A program made the position numbers and the translations under genes. This document shows, in pieces, positions 11,765 to 27,200 of a stretch of 64,000 nt of DNA (its first letter is position 1; every line of letters begins with the position of its first letter). The DNA lies in contig NC_135034.1 in assembly GCF_051020975.1 (NCBI RefSeq), positions 372,001-436,000 of the forward strand. Direction: 5' to 3'. Source of the stretch: Osmia lignaria lignaria. Taxonomy: Eukaryota; Arthropoda; Insecta; Hymenoptera; Megachilidae. A model generated the notes under the pieces. It had not been told where the DNA came from. It saw nothing but the letters and a program-made list of their open reading frames with translations, and did no database searches.

Positions 11765-12523
11765 CATCATTCATGCTATAGCTAAATTGGATATAATGTA
11801 ATATACTCACCCCTTCCCACAGATCAAGGTACCTACATTTAATAACAATATCATTAGTCCTATATCTACATTAGATATAATGTAATATACTGATCCCTGC
11901 CCACAGTTCAATGTAACTATATTTAATAACAATATCATTAGTACTATATCCACATCATATATAATGTAATATACTGATTCCTTCCCACAGATCAATGTAC
12001 ATTTAACAACCGCATCATTCATACTATGTCTACATTGGATATAATGTAATATACTGTTCCCTTCCCACAGATCAATGTACATATAATAACAATATCATTA
12101 TTACTATAACTACACTAGATATAATGTAATATACTGATTCCTTCCCTCAGATCAATGTACATTTAATATCGATATCATTATTACTATTTCTACATTAGAT
12201 ATAATGTAATATACTGATCCCTTCCCACAGATCAATGTACCTACATTTAATAACAATACCATTAGTACTACGTCCACATTACATATAATGTAGTATACTG
12301 ATTCCTTCTCTCAGATCAGTGTAGATTTAATAACAACATCCTTCATACTATATCAACACTAGGTATAATGTAATATACTGATCCCTTCCCACAGACCAAG
12401 GTGCCTACATTTAGTAACAATATCATTATTACTATATCTACATTAGATATAATGTAATATACTGATCCCTGCCCACCGGTCAATGTACATTTAATAACAA
12501 CATCGTTCATACTATATCCACAT
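11765..12523 (+). repeat. Segment pair C, copy 2
   Basis: Second copy of 10,709-11,467. One visible difference is CATTAGTCCTATATC (about 11,850) against CATTAGTACTATATC. The sequence from 12,524 to about 12,970 is further ordinary monomers of the 84/80 classes. Confidence 0.9.
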
Positions 12524-12969
12524 TAGGTATAATGTAATATAGTGATTACGTCCCACAGATCAATGTACCTACATTTAATAACAATATCCTTAGTACTATA
12601 CCCACATTACACATAATGTAATATACTGATTCCTTCCCACAGATCAATGTACATTTAACAACAACATCATTCATACTATATCTACAATGGATATAATGTA
12701 ATATACTGGTCCCTGCCCATAGTTCAATGTACCTATATTTAATAACAATATCATTAGTACTATATCCACATCACATATAATGTAATATACTGATTCCTTC
12801 CCACAGATCAACGTACATTTAATAACAACAGCATTCATACTATATCAACACTAGGTATAACGTAATATAGTGATTACATCCCACAGATCAAGGTACATTC
12901 AATATCGATATCATTATTACTATATCTACATTAGATAAAATGTAATATACTGATCCCTTCCCACAGATG

Positions 12970-13827
12970 AAGGTGCCTACATTTTGTAACAATATCATTA
13001 TTACTATATCTTCATTAGATATAATGTAATATACTAATCCCTGCCCACAGATCAATGTATATTTAGTAGCGATATCATTATTACTATATCTACATTGGAT
13101 ATAATGTAATATACTGAACCCTCCCCACAGATCAATGTACCTACATTTAACAACAATATCATTAGTACTACGTCCACATTGCATATAATGTAATATACTG
13201 ATTCCTTGCCACAGATCAGTGTACATTTAATAACAACATCATTCATTACATATCTATATTGGGTACAATGTAATATAGTGATTACATCCCACAGATTGAT
13301 GTATATGTAATATCGATATCATTATTACTATATCTACATTAGATATAATGTAATATACTGATCCCGGCCCATAGTTCAATGTACCTATATTTAATAACAA
13401 TATCATTAGTACTATATCCACATCACATATAATGTAATATACTGATCCCTTCCCACAGATCAATGTACATTTAGTAACACCATCATTCATACTATATCTA
13501 CACCAGGTATAATGTAACATAGTGATTACATCCCACAGATCAATGTACATTTAATAACAACATCATTCATAATATAACTACATTGGATATAATGTAATAT
13601 ACTGATCCCTTCCCACAGATCAATGTACATATAACAGCAACATCGTTAGTACTATATCTGCATTAGGTATAATGTAATCTAGTGACTACATCCCACAGAT
13701 CATTGTACGTTTAATAACACCATCATTCATGCTATAGCTAAATTGGATATAATGTAATATACTCACCCCTTCCCACAGATCAAGGTACCTACATTTAATA
13801 ACAATATCATTATTACTACATCTACAT
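12970..13827 (+). repeat. Segment shared with 61,446-62,303 (and partly 59,086)
   Basis: It carries rare units: GCCTACATTTTGTAAC, GTATATTTAGTAGCGATATC, CTGAACCCTCCCC, CATTCATTACATATCTATATTGGG and CCCGGCCCATAG. It matches 61,446-62,303 at offset 48,476 and 59,086 onward at offset 46,116. The match ends near 13,828, where the other copy switches to CTACATTGGATATAAAG and jumps. Confidence 0.88.
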
Positions 13828-14600
13828 TAGATATAAAGTAATATACTGATCCCTGCCCACGGTTCAATGTACCCATATTTAATAATAATATCATTAGTAC
13901 TATATCCACATCATATATAATGTAATATACTGATTCCTTCCCACAGATCAATGTACATTAACAACAACATCATTCATGCTATAGCTAAATTGGATATAAT
14001 GTAATATACTGATCCCTGCCCACAGATCAATGTACCTACATTTAATAACAATATCATTAGTACTAGATCTACATTAGATATAATGTAATATACTGATCCC
14101 TGCCCACAGATCAATGTACCTACATTTAGTAACAATATCATTATTACTATATCTACATTAGATATAATGTAATATACTGATCCCTGCCCACCGGTTAATG
14201 TACATTTAATAACAACATCGTTCATACTATATCCACATTAGGTATAATGTAATATAGTGATTACGTCCCACAGATCAATGTACCTACATTTAGTAACAAT
14301 ATCCTTAGTACTATATCCACATTACACATAATGTAATATACTGATTCCTTCCCACAGATCAATATACATTTAACAACAACATCATTCGTACTATATCTAC
14401 ATTGGATATAATGTAATATACTGATCCCTTCCCACTGATCAATGTACCTACATTTAATAACAATATCCTTAGTACTATATCCACATTACACATAATGTAA
14501 TATACTGATTCCTTCCCACAGAACAATGTACATTTAATAACCCCATCATTCATACTATATCTACACGAGGTATAATGTAATATAGTGATTACATCCCCCA

Positions 14601-17600
14601 GATCAATGTACATATAACAACAACATCATTCATACTATATCTACATTGGATATAATGTAATATACTGATCCCTTCCCAAAGGTCAATGTACATATAATAG
14701 CATAATCGTTATTACTATATCTACATTAGGTATAATGTAATGTATTAACTACATCCTACAGATCATTGTACATTTAATAACATCATTCATGCTATAGCTA
14801 AATTGGATATAATGTAATATACTGATCCTTTCCCACAGATCAAGGTAGCTACATTTAATAACATTATCATTAATACTATATCTACATGAGATATAATGTT
14901 ATATACTAATCCCTGCCCACAGATCAATGTATATTTAATAGCGATATCATTATTACTATATCTACATTAGATATAATGTTATATACTGATCCCTGCCCAT
15001 AGTTCAATGTACCTATATTTAATAACAATATCATTAGTACTATATCCACATCACATATAATGTAATATACTGATCCCTTCCCACAGATCAATGTACATTT
15101 AGTAACACCATCATTCATACTATATCTACACTAGGTATAATGTAACATAGTGATTACATCCCACAGATCAATGTACATTTAATAACAACATCATTCATAC
15201 TATAACTACATTGGATATAATGTAATATACTGATCCCTCCCCACAGATCAATGTACATTTTATAACAACATCATTCATACTATATCTACATTGGATATAA
15301 TGTAATATACTGATCCCTTCCCATACGTCAATGTACATATAATAGCAAAATCGTTATTACTATATCTACATTAGGTATAATGTAATATACTGATCCCTTC
15401 CCACAGGTCAATGTACATATAATAGTATAATTGTTATTACTATATCTACATTAGGTATAATGTAATGTATTTACTACATCCTACAGATCAAGGTACCTAC
15501 ATTTAATAACAATATCATTATTACTACATCTACATTAGATATAAAGTAATATACTGATCCCTGCCCACAGTTCAATGTACCTATATTTAATAATAATATC
15601 ATTAGTACTATATCCACATCACATATAATGTAATACACTGATTCCTTCCCACAGATCAATGTACATTTAATAACAACATTATTCATACTATATCTACACT
15701 AGGTATAATGTAACAAAGTGATTACATCCCACAGATCAATGTACACTTAAAAACAACATCATTCATACTATAACTACATTGGATATAATGTAATATACTG
15801 ATCCCTTCCCACAGATCAATGTACCTACATTTAATAACAATATCATTAGTACTACGTCCACATTACATATAATGTAGTATACTGATTCCTTCTCACAGGT
15901 CAGTGTAGATTTAATAACAACATCCTTCATACTATATCAACACTAGGTATAATGTAATATACTGATCCCTGCCCACCGGTCAATGTACATTTAATAACAA
16001 CATCGTTCATACTATATCCACATTAGGTATAATGTAACATAGTGATTACGTCCCACAGATCAATGTACCTACATTTAATAACAATATCCGTAGTACTATA
16101 TCCACATTACACATAATGTAATATACTGATTCCTTCCCACAGATCAATGTACATTGAACAACAACATCATTCATACTATATCTACAATGGATATAGTGTA
16201 ATATACTGATCCCTTCCCACAGATCAATGTACCTACATTTAATAACAATATCCTTAGTACTGTATCCACATTACACATAATGTAATATACTGATTCCTTC
16301 CCACAGATCAATGTACATTTAATAGCAACATTATTCATACTATATCTACACTAGGGATAATGTAACATAGTGATTACATCCCGCAAATCAATGTACACTT
16401 AATAACAACATCATTCATACTATAACTACATTGGATATAATGTAATATACTGATCCCTTCCCACAGATTAAGGTATCTACATTTAATAACAATATCATTA
16501 TTACTATATCTACACTAGATATGATGCAATATACGGATTCCTTCCCACAGATCAATGTACATTTAATAACAACATCATTCATACTATATCTGCATTGGAT
16601 ATAATGTAATATACTGATCCCTTACCACAGGTCAATGTACATACAATAGCAAAATCGTTATTACTATATCTACATTAGGTATAATGTAATGTATTTACTA
16701 CATCCTACAGATCATTGTACATTTAATAACATCATTCATGCTATAGCTAAATTGGATATAATGTAATATACTCACCCCTTCCCACAGATCAAGGTACCTA
16801 CATTTAATAACAATATCATTATTACTACATCTACATTAGATATAAAGTAATATACTGATCCCTGCCCACAGTTCAATGTACCTATATTTAATAATAATAT
16901 CATTAGTACTATATCCACATCATATATAATGTAATATACTGATTCCTTCCCACAGATCAATGTACATTAACAACAACATCATTCATGCTATAGCTAAATT
17001 GGATATAATGTAATATACTGATCCCTGCCCACAGATCAATGTACCTACATTTAATAACAATATCATTAGTACTATATCTACATTAGATATAATGTAATAT
17101 ACTGATCCCTGCCCACAGGTCAATGTACCTACATTTAGTAACAATATCATTATTACTATATCTACATTAGATATAATGTAATATACTGATCCCTGCCCAC
17201 CGGTCAATGTACATTTAATAACAACATCGTTCATACTATATCCACATTAGGTATAATGTAATATAGTGATTACGTCCCACAGATCAATGTACCTACATTT
17301 AATAACAATATCCTTAGTACTATATCCACATTACACATAATGTAATATACTGATTCCTTCCCACAGATCAATGTACATTTAACAACAACATCATTCGTAC
17401 TATATCTACATTGGATATAATGTAATATACTGACCCCTTCCCACAGATCAATGTACCTACATTTAATAACAATATCCTTAGTACTATATCCACATTACAC
17501 ATAATGTAATATACTGATTCCTTCCCACAGAACAATGTACATTTAATAACCCCATCATTCATACTATATCTACACGAGGTATAATGTAATATAGTGATTA

Positions 17601-18458
17601 CATCCCCCAGATCAATGTACATATAACAACAACATCATTCATACTATATCTACATTGGATATAATGTAATATACTGATCCCTTCCCAAAGGTCAATGTAC
17701 ATATAATAGCATAATCGTTATTACTATATCTACATTAGGTATAATGTAATGTATTAACTACATCCTACAGATCATTGTACATTTAATATCATCATTCATG
17801 CTATAGCTAAATTGGATATAATGTAATATACTGATTCCTTCCCACAGATCAATGTACATTTAATAACAACACTATTCATACTATATCTACACTAGGTATA
17901 ATGTAATGTGGTGATTACATCCCACAGATCAATGTACATTTAATAATATCATTCATACTATAACTACATTGGATATAATGTAATATACTGATCCCTTCCC
18001 ACAGATCAAGGTATCTACATTTAATAACAATATCATTATTACTATATCTGCACTAGATATAATGCAATATACGGATTCCTTCCCACAGATCAATGTACAT
18101 TTAATAACAACATCATTCATACTATAACTACATTGGATATAATGTAATATACTGATCCCTTCCCACAGATCAATGTACCTACATTTAATAACAATATCAT
18201 TAGTACTACGTCCACATTACATATAATGTAGTATACTGATTCCTTCTCTCAGATCAGTGTAGATTTAATAACAACATCCTTCATACTATATCAACACTAG
18301 GTATAATGTAATATACTGATCCCTTCCCACAGACCAAGGTGCGTACATTTAGTAACAATACCATTATTACTATATCTACATTAGATATAATGTAATATAC
18401 TGATCCCTGCCCACCGGTCAATGTACATTTAATAACAACATCGTTCATACTATATCCA
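14601..18458 (+). repeat. Segment pair A, copy 2
   Basis: Second copy of 1-3,694, with the two extra monomers at 17,366-17,529. About 13,720-14,780 also duplicates 16,730-17,790 at offset 3,009, so this copy is itself nested in a shorter repeat. Confidence 0.9.
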
Positions 18459-21400
18459 CATTAGGTATAATGTAATATAGTGATTACGTCCCACAGATCA
18501 ATGTACCTACATTTAATAACAATATCTTTAGTACTATATCCACATTACACATAATGTAATATACTGATTCCTTCCCACAGATCAATGTACATTTAACAAC
18601 AACATCATTCGTACTATATCTACATTGGATATAATGTAATATACTTATCCCTTCCCACAGGTCAATGTACCTACATTTAATAACAATATCCTTAGTACTG
18701 TATCCACATTACACATAATGTAATATACTGATTCCTTCCCACAGATCAATGTACATTTAATAACAACATTATTCATACTATATCTACACTAGGGATAATG
18801 TAACATAGTGATTACATCCCGCAGATCAATGTACACTTAATAACAACATCATTCATACTATAACTACATTGGATATAATGTAATATACTGATCCCTTCCC
18901 ACAGATTAAGGTATCTACATTTAATAACAATATCATTATTACTATATCTACACTAGATATGATGCAATATACGGATTCCTTCCCACAGATCAATGTACAT
19001 TTAATAACAACATCATTCATACTATATCTGCATTGGATATGATGTAATATACTGATCCCTTCCCACAGGTCAATGTACATACAATAGCAAAATCGTTATT
19101 ACTATATCTACATTAGGTATAATGTAATGTATTTACTACATCCTACAGATCATTGTACATTTAATAAGATCATTCATGCTATAGCTAAATTGGATATAAT
19201 GTAATATACTCACCCCTTCCCACAGATCAAGGTACCTACATTTAATAACAATATCATTATTACTACATCTACATTAGATATAAAGTAATATACTGATCCC
19301 TGCCCACAGTTCAATGTACCTATATTTAATAATAATATCATTAGTACTATATCCACATCATATATAATGTAATATACTGATTCCTTCCCACAGATCAATG
19401 TACATTAACAACAACATCATTCATGCTATAGCTAAATTGGATATAATGTAATATACTGATCCCTGCCCACAGATCAATGTACCTACATTTAATAACAATA
19501 TCATTAGTACTATATCTACATTAGATATAATGTAATATACTGATCCCTGCCCACAGTTCAATGTAACTATATTTAATAACAATATCATTAGTACTATATC
19601 CACATCATATATAATGTAATATACTGATTCCTTCCCACAGATCAATGTACATTTAACAACCGCATCATTCATACTATGTCTACATTGGATATAATGTAAT
19701 ATACTGTTCCCTTCCCACAGATCAATGTACATATAATAACAATATCATTATTACTATAACTACACTAGATATAATGTAATATACTGATTCCTTCCCTCAG
19801 ATCAATGTACATTTAATATCGATATCATTATTACTATTTCTACATGAGATATAATGTAATATACTGATCCCTTCCCACAGATCAATGTACCTACATTTAA
19901 TAACAATACCATTAGTACTACGTCCACATTACATATAATGTAGTATACTGATTCCTTCTCACAGATCAGTGTAGATTTAATAACAACATCCTTCATACTA
20001 TATCAACACTAGGTATAATGTAATATACTGATCCCTTCCCACAGACCAAGGTGCCTACATTTAGTAACAATATCATTATTACTGTATCTACATTAGATAT
20101 AATGTAATATACTGATCCCTGCCCGCCGGTCAATGTACATTTAATAACAACATCGTTCATACTATATCCACATTAGGTATAATGTAATATAGTGATTACG
20201 TCCGACAGATCAATGTACCTACATTTAATAACAATATCCTTAGTACTATATCCACATTACACCTAATGTAATATACTGATTCCTTCCCACAGATCAATGT
20301 ACATTTAACAACAACATCATTCATACTATATCTACATTGGATATAATGTAATATACTGATCCCTTCCCACAGGTCAATGTACATTAACAATAACATCATT
20401 CATGCTGTAGCTAAATTGGATATAATGTAATATACTGATCCCTGCCCACAGATCAATGTACCTACATTTAATAACAATATCATTAGTACTATATCTACAT
20501 TAGATATAATGTAATATACTGATCCCTGCCCACAGTTCAATGTAACTATATTTAAAAACAATATCATTAGTACTTCATCCACATCATATATAATGTAATG
20601 TACTGATTCCTTCCCACAGATCAATGTACATATAATAGCAATATCGTTATTACCATATCAACATCAGGTATGTAATATACATTTAAAAACAAATCATTAT
20701 TACTATATCTACGTCGGTTATAACGAAATGTACTGATTCCTTCCCAAGGATCAATGTACATATAATCGCAATATCATTATTAGTTACTATATCTACATCG
20801 GTTGTAACGCAATATACTGATTCCTTCCCACAGATCAATGTACATTTAATAGCAATATCATTAGTACTATATCTACATTAGATATAATGTAATATACTGA
20901 TCCCTTCGCGCAGATCAAGGTACCTACATTTAATAACAATATCCTTAGTACTATATCCACATTACACATAATGTAATATACTGATTCCTTCCCACAGATC
21001 AATGTACATTTAACAACAACATCATTCATACTATATCTACAATGGATATAATGTAATATACTGATCCCTGCCCATAGTTCAATGTACCTATATTTAATAA
21101 CAATATCATTAGTACTATATCCACATCACATATAATGTAATATACTGATTCCTTCCCACAGATCAATGTACATTTAATAACAACATTATTCATACTATAT
21201 CTACACTAGGTATAATGTAACATAGTGATTACATCCCACAGATCAATGTACACTTAAAAACAACATCATTCATACTATAACTACATTGGATATAATGTAA
21301 TATACTGATCCCTTCCCACAGATCAAGGTATCTACATTTAATAACAACATCATTATTACTATATCTACACTAGATATAATGCAATATACGGATTCCTTCC

Positions 21401-24031
21401 CACAGATCAATGTACATTTAATAACAACATCATTCATACTATATCTGCATTGGATATGATGTAATATACTGATCCCTTCCCACAGGTCAATGTACATTTA
21501 ATAACAACATCGTTCATACTATATCCACATTAGGTATAATGTAACATAGTGATTACGTCCCACAGATCAATGTACCTACATTTAATAACAATATCCGTAG
21601 TACTATATCCACATTACACATAATGTAATATACTGATTCCTTCCCACAGATCAATGTACATTGAACAACAACATCATTCATACTATATCTACAATGGATA
21701 TAATGTAATATACTGATCCGTTCCCACAGATCAATGTACCTACATTTAATAACAATCTCCTTAGTACTGTATCCACATTACACATAATGTAATATACTGA
21801 TTCCTTCCCACAGATCAATGTACATTTAATAACAACATTATTCATACTATATCTACACTAGGGATAATGTAACATAGTGATTACATCCCGCAGATCAATG
21901 TACACTTAATAACAACATCATTCATACTATAACTACATTGGATATAATGTAATATACTGATCCCTTCCCACAGATTAAGGTATCTACATTTAATAACAAT
22001 ATCATTATTACTATATCTACACTAGATATGATGCAATATACGGATTCCTTCCCACAGATCAATGTACATTTAATAACAACATCATTCATACTATATCTGC
22101 ATTGGATATAATGTAATATACTGATCCCTTCCCACAGGTCAATGTACATACAATAGCAAAATCGTTATTACTATATCTACATTAGGTATAATGTAATGTA
22201 TTTACTACATCCTACAGATCATTGTACATTTAATAACATCATTCATGCTATAGCTAAATTGGATATAATGTAATATACTCACCCCTTCCCACAGATCAAG
22301 GTACCTACATTTAATAACAATATCATTATTACTACATCTACATTAGATATAAAGTAATATACTGATCCCTGCCCACAGTTCAATGTACCTATATTTAATA
22401 ATAATATCATTAGTACTATATCCACATCATATATAATGTAATATACTGATTCCTTCCCACAGATCAATGTACATTAACAACAACATCATTCATGCTATAG
22501 CTAAATTGGATATAATGTAATATACTGATCCCTGCCCACAGATCAATGTACCTACATTTAATAACAATATCATTAGTACTATATCTACATTAGATATAAT
22601 GTAATATACTGATCCCTGCCCACAGGTCAATGTACCTACATTTAGTAACAATACCATTATTACTATATCTACATTAGATATAATGTAATATACTGATCCC
22701 TGCCCACCTGTCAATGTACATTTAATAACAACATCGTTCATACTATATCCACATTAGGTATAATGTAATATAGTGATTACGTCCCACAGATCAATGTACC
22801 TACATTTAATAACAATATCCTTAGTACTATATCCACATTACACATAATGTAATATACTGATTCCTTCCCACAGATCAATGTACATTTAACAACAACATCA
22901 TTCGTACTATATCTACATTGGATATAATGTAATATACTGATCCCTTCCCACAGATCAATGTACCTACATTTAATAACAATATCCTTAGTACTATATCCAC
23001 ATTACACATAATGTAATATACTGATTCCTTCCCACAGAACAATGTACATTTAATAACCCCATCATTCATACTATATCTACAAGAGGTATAATGTAATATA
23101 GTGATTACATCCCCCAGATCAATGTACATATAACAACAACATCATTCATACTATATCTACATTGGATATAATGTAATATACTGATCCCTTCCCAAAGGTC
23201 AATGTACATATAATAGCATAATCGTTATTACTATATCTACATTAGGTATAATGTAATGTATTAACTACATCCTACAGATCATTGTACATTTAATAACATC
23301 ATTCATGCTATAGCTATATTGGATATAATGTAATATACTGATCCTTTCCCACAGATCAAGGTAGCTACATTTAATAACATTATCATTAATACTATATCTA
23401 CATGAGATATAATGTTATATACTAATCCCTGCCCACAGATCAATGTATATTTAATAGCGATATCATTATTACTATATCTACATTAGATATAATGTTATAT
23501 ACTGATCCCAGCCCACAGTTCAATGTACCTATACTTAATAACAATATCATTAGTACTATATCCACATCATATATAATGTAATATACCGATTCCTTCCCAC
23601 AGATCAACGTAGATTTAATAACAACATCATTCATACTATATCAACACTAGGTATAATGTAATATAGTGATTACATCCCACAGATCAAGGTACATTTAATA
23701 ACAACATCATTCATACTATATCTACATTGGATATAATGTATTATACTGATCCCTTCCCACAGATCGAGGTGCCTACATTTAGTAACAATATCATTATTAC
23801 TATATCTTCATTAGATATAATGTAATATACTAATCCCTGCCCACAGATCAATGTATATTTAGTAGCGATATCATTATTACTATATCCACATTGGATATAA
23901 TGTAATATACTGAACCCTCCCCACAGATCAATGTACCTACATTTAACAACAATATCATTAGTACTACGTCCACATTGCATATAATGTAATATACTGATTC
24001 CTTGCCACAGATCAGTGTACATTTAATAACA
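15630..24031 (+). repeat. Segment pair D (10.6-kb duplication), copy 1
   Basis: Matches 26,268-35,883. The offset is 10,638 from about 15,630 through 22,875-23,129, then 11,852 because copy 2 carries an extra 1,214 bp. Before 15,630 copies differ (TTTAATAATAATATC here, TTTAATAACAATATC there). After 24,031 this copy lacks 244 bp (three monomers) present in copy 2; a short match then resumes at CACTGGATATAATACAATATACGG. This is the largest duplication in the window. Confidence 0.9.
20619..20832 (+). repeat. Divergent relic block, copy 2
   Basis: Same fused 130-bp unit and AGTT-containing 84-bp unit as at 6169 (offset 14,450), including GTCGGTTATAACGAAATG. It is followed by a unit with CATTTAATAGCAATATC and then one ending CCCTTCGCGCAG, the only type with a CGCG. 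That downstream context is shared with the copies at 31257 and 48709 but not with 6169. Confidence 0.92.
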
Positions 24032-24249
24032 CCATCATTCATACTATATCTACACTGGATATAATACAATATACGGATTCCTCCCCACAGATCAATGTAC
24101 ATTTAATAACAACATCATTCATAATATAACTACATTGGATATAATGTAATATACTGATCCCTTCCCACAGATCAATGTACATATAACAGCAACATCGTTA
24201 GTACTATATCTGCATTAGGTATAATGTAATCTAGTGACTACATCCCACA

Positions 24250-27200
24250 GATCATTGTACGTTTAATAACACCATCATTCATGCTATAGCTAAATTGGAT
24301 ATAATGTAATATACTCACCCCTTCCCACAGATCAAGGTACCTACATTTAATAACAATATCATTATTACTACATCTACATTAGATATAAAGTAATATACTG
24401 ATCCCTGCCCACAGTTCAATGTACCTATATTTAATAATAATATCATTAGTACTATATCCACATCCTATATAATGTAATATACTGATTCCTTCCCACAGAT
24501 CAATGTGCATTAACAACAACATCATTCATGCTATAGCTAAATTGGATATAATGTAATATACTGATCCCTGCCCACAGTTCAATGTAACTATATTTAATAA
24601 CAATATCATTAGTACTATATCCACATCATATATAATGTAATATACTGATTCCTTCCCACAGATCAATGTACATTTAACAACCGCATCATTCATACTATGT
24701 CTACATTGGATATAATGTAATATACTGTTCCCTTCCCACAGATCAATGTACATATAATAACAATATCATTATTACTATAACTACACTAGATATAATGTAA
24801 TATACTGATTCCTTCCCTCAGATCAATGTACATTTAATATCGATATCATTATTACTATTTCTACATTAGATATAATGTAATATACTGATCCCTTCCCACA
24901 GATCAATGTACCTACATTTAATAACAATACCATTAGTACTACGTCCACATTACATATAATGTAGTATACAGATTCCTTCTCTCAGATCAGTGTAGATTTA
25001 ATAACAACATCCTTCATACTATATCAACACTAGGTATAATGTAATATACTGATCCCTTCCCACAGACCAAGGTGCCTACATTTAGTAACAATATCATTAT
25101 TACTATATCTACATTAGATATAATGTAATATACTGATCCCTGCCCACCGGTCAATGTACATTTAATAACAACATCGTTCATACTATATCCACATTAGGTA
25201 TAATGTAATATAGTGATTACGTCCCACAGATCAATGTACCTACATTTAATAACAATATCCTTAGTACTATATCCACATTACACATAATGTAATATACTGA
25301 TTCCTTCCCACAGATCAATGTACATTTAACAACGACATCATTCGTACTATATCTACATTGGATATAATGTAATATACTGATCCCTTCCCACAGATCAATG
25401 TACCTACATTTAATAACAATATCCTTAGTACTATATCCACATCACACATAATGTAATATACTGATTCCTTCCCACAGAACAATGTACATTTAATAACCCC
25501 ATCATTCATACTATATGTACACGAGGTATAATGTAATATAGTGATTACATCCCCCAGATCAATGTACATATAACAACAACATCATTCATACTATATCTAC
25601 ATTGGATATAATGTAATATACTGATCCCTTCCCACAGGTCAATGTACATATAATAGTATAATTGTTATTACTATATCTACATTAGGTATAATGTAATGTA
25701 TTTACTACATCCTACAGATCAAGGTACCTACATTTAATAACAATATCATTATTACTACATCTACATTAGATATAAAGTAATATACTGATCCCTGCCCACA
25801 GTTCAATGTACCTATATTTAATAATAATATCATTAGTACTATATCCACATCATATATGATGTAATATACTGATTCCTTCCCACAGATCAATGTACATTAA
25901 CAACAACATCATTCATGCTATAGCTAAATTGGATATAATGTAATATACTGATCCCTGCCCACCGGTCAATGTACATTTAATAACAACATCGTTCATACTA
26001 TATCCACATTAGGTATAATGTAATATAGTGATTACGTCCCACAGATCAATGTACCTACATTTAATAACAATATCCTTAGTACTATACCCACATTACACAT
26101 AATGTAATATACTGATTCCTTCCCACAGATCAATGTACATTTAACAACAACATCATTCATACTATATCTACAATGGATATAATGTAATATACTGATCCCT
26201 GCCCATAGTTCAATGTACCTATATTTAATAACAATATCATTAGTACTATATCCACATCACATATAATGTAATATACTGATTCCTTCCCACAGATCAATGT
26301 ACATTTAATAACAACATTATTCATACTATATCTACACTAGGTATAATGTAACAAAGTGATTACATCCCACAGATCAATGTACACTTAAAAACAACATCAT
26401 TCATACTATAACTACATTGGATATAATGTAATATACTGATCCCTTCCCACAGATCAATGTACCTACATTTAATAACAATATCATTAGTACTACGTCCACA
26501 TTACATATAATGTAGTATACTGATTCCTTCTCACAGGTCAGTGTAGATTTAATAACAACATCCTTCATACTATATCAACACTAGGTATAATGTAATATAC
26601 TGATCCCTGCCCACCGGTCAATGTACATTTAATAACAACATCGTTCATACTATATCCACATTAGGTATAATGTAACATAGTGATTACGTCCCACAGATCA
26701 ATGTACCTACATTTAATAACAATATCCGTAGTACTATATCCACATTACACATAATGTAATATACTGATTCCTTCCCACAGATCAATGTACATTGAACAAC
26801 AACATCATTCATACTATATCTACAATGGATATAGTGTAATATACTGATCCCTTCCCACAGATCAATGTACCTACATTTAATAACAATATCCTTAGTACTG
26901 TATCCACATTACACATAATGTAATATACTGATTCCTTCCCACAGATCAATGTACATTTAATAGCAACATTATTCATACTATATCTACACTAGGGATAATG
27001 TAACATAGTGATTACATCCCGCAAATCAATGTACACTTAATAACAACATCATTCATACTATAACTACATTGGATATAATGTAATATACTGATCCCTTCCC
27101 ACAGATTAAGGTATCTACATTTAATAACAATATCATTATTACTATATCTACACTAGATATGATGCAATATACGGATTCCTTCCCACAGATCAATGTACAT

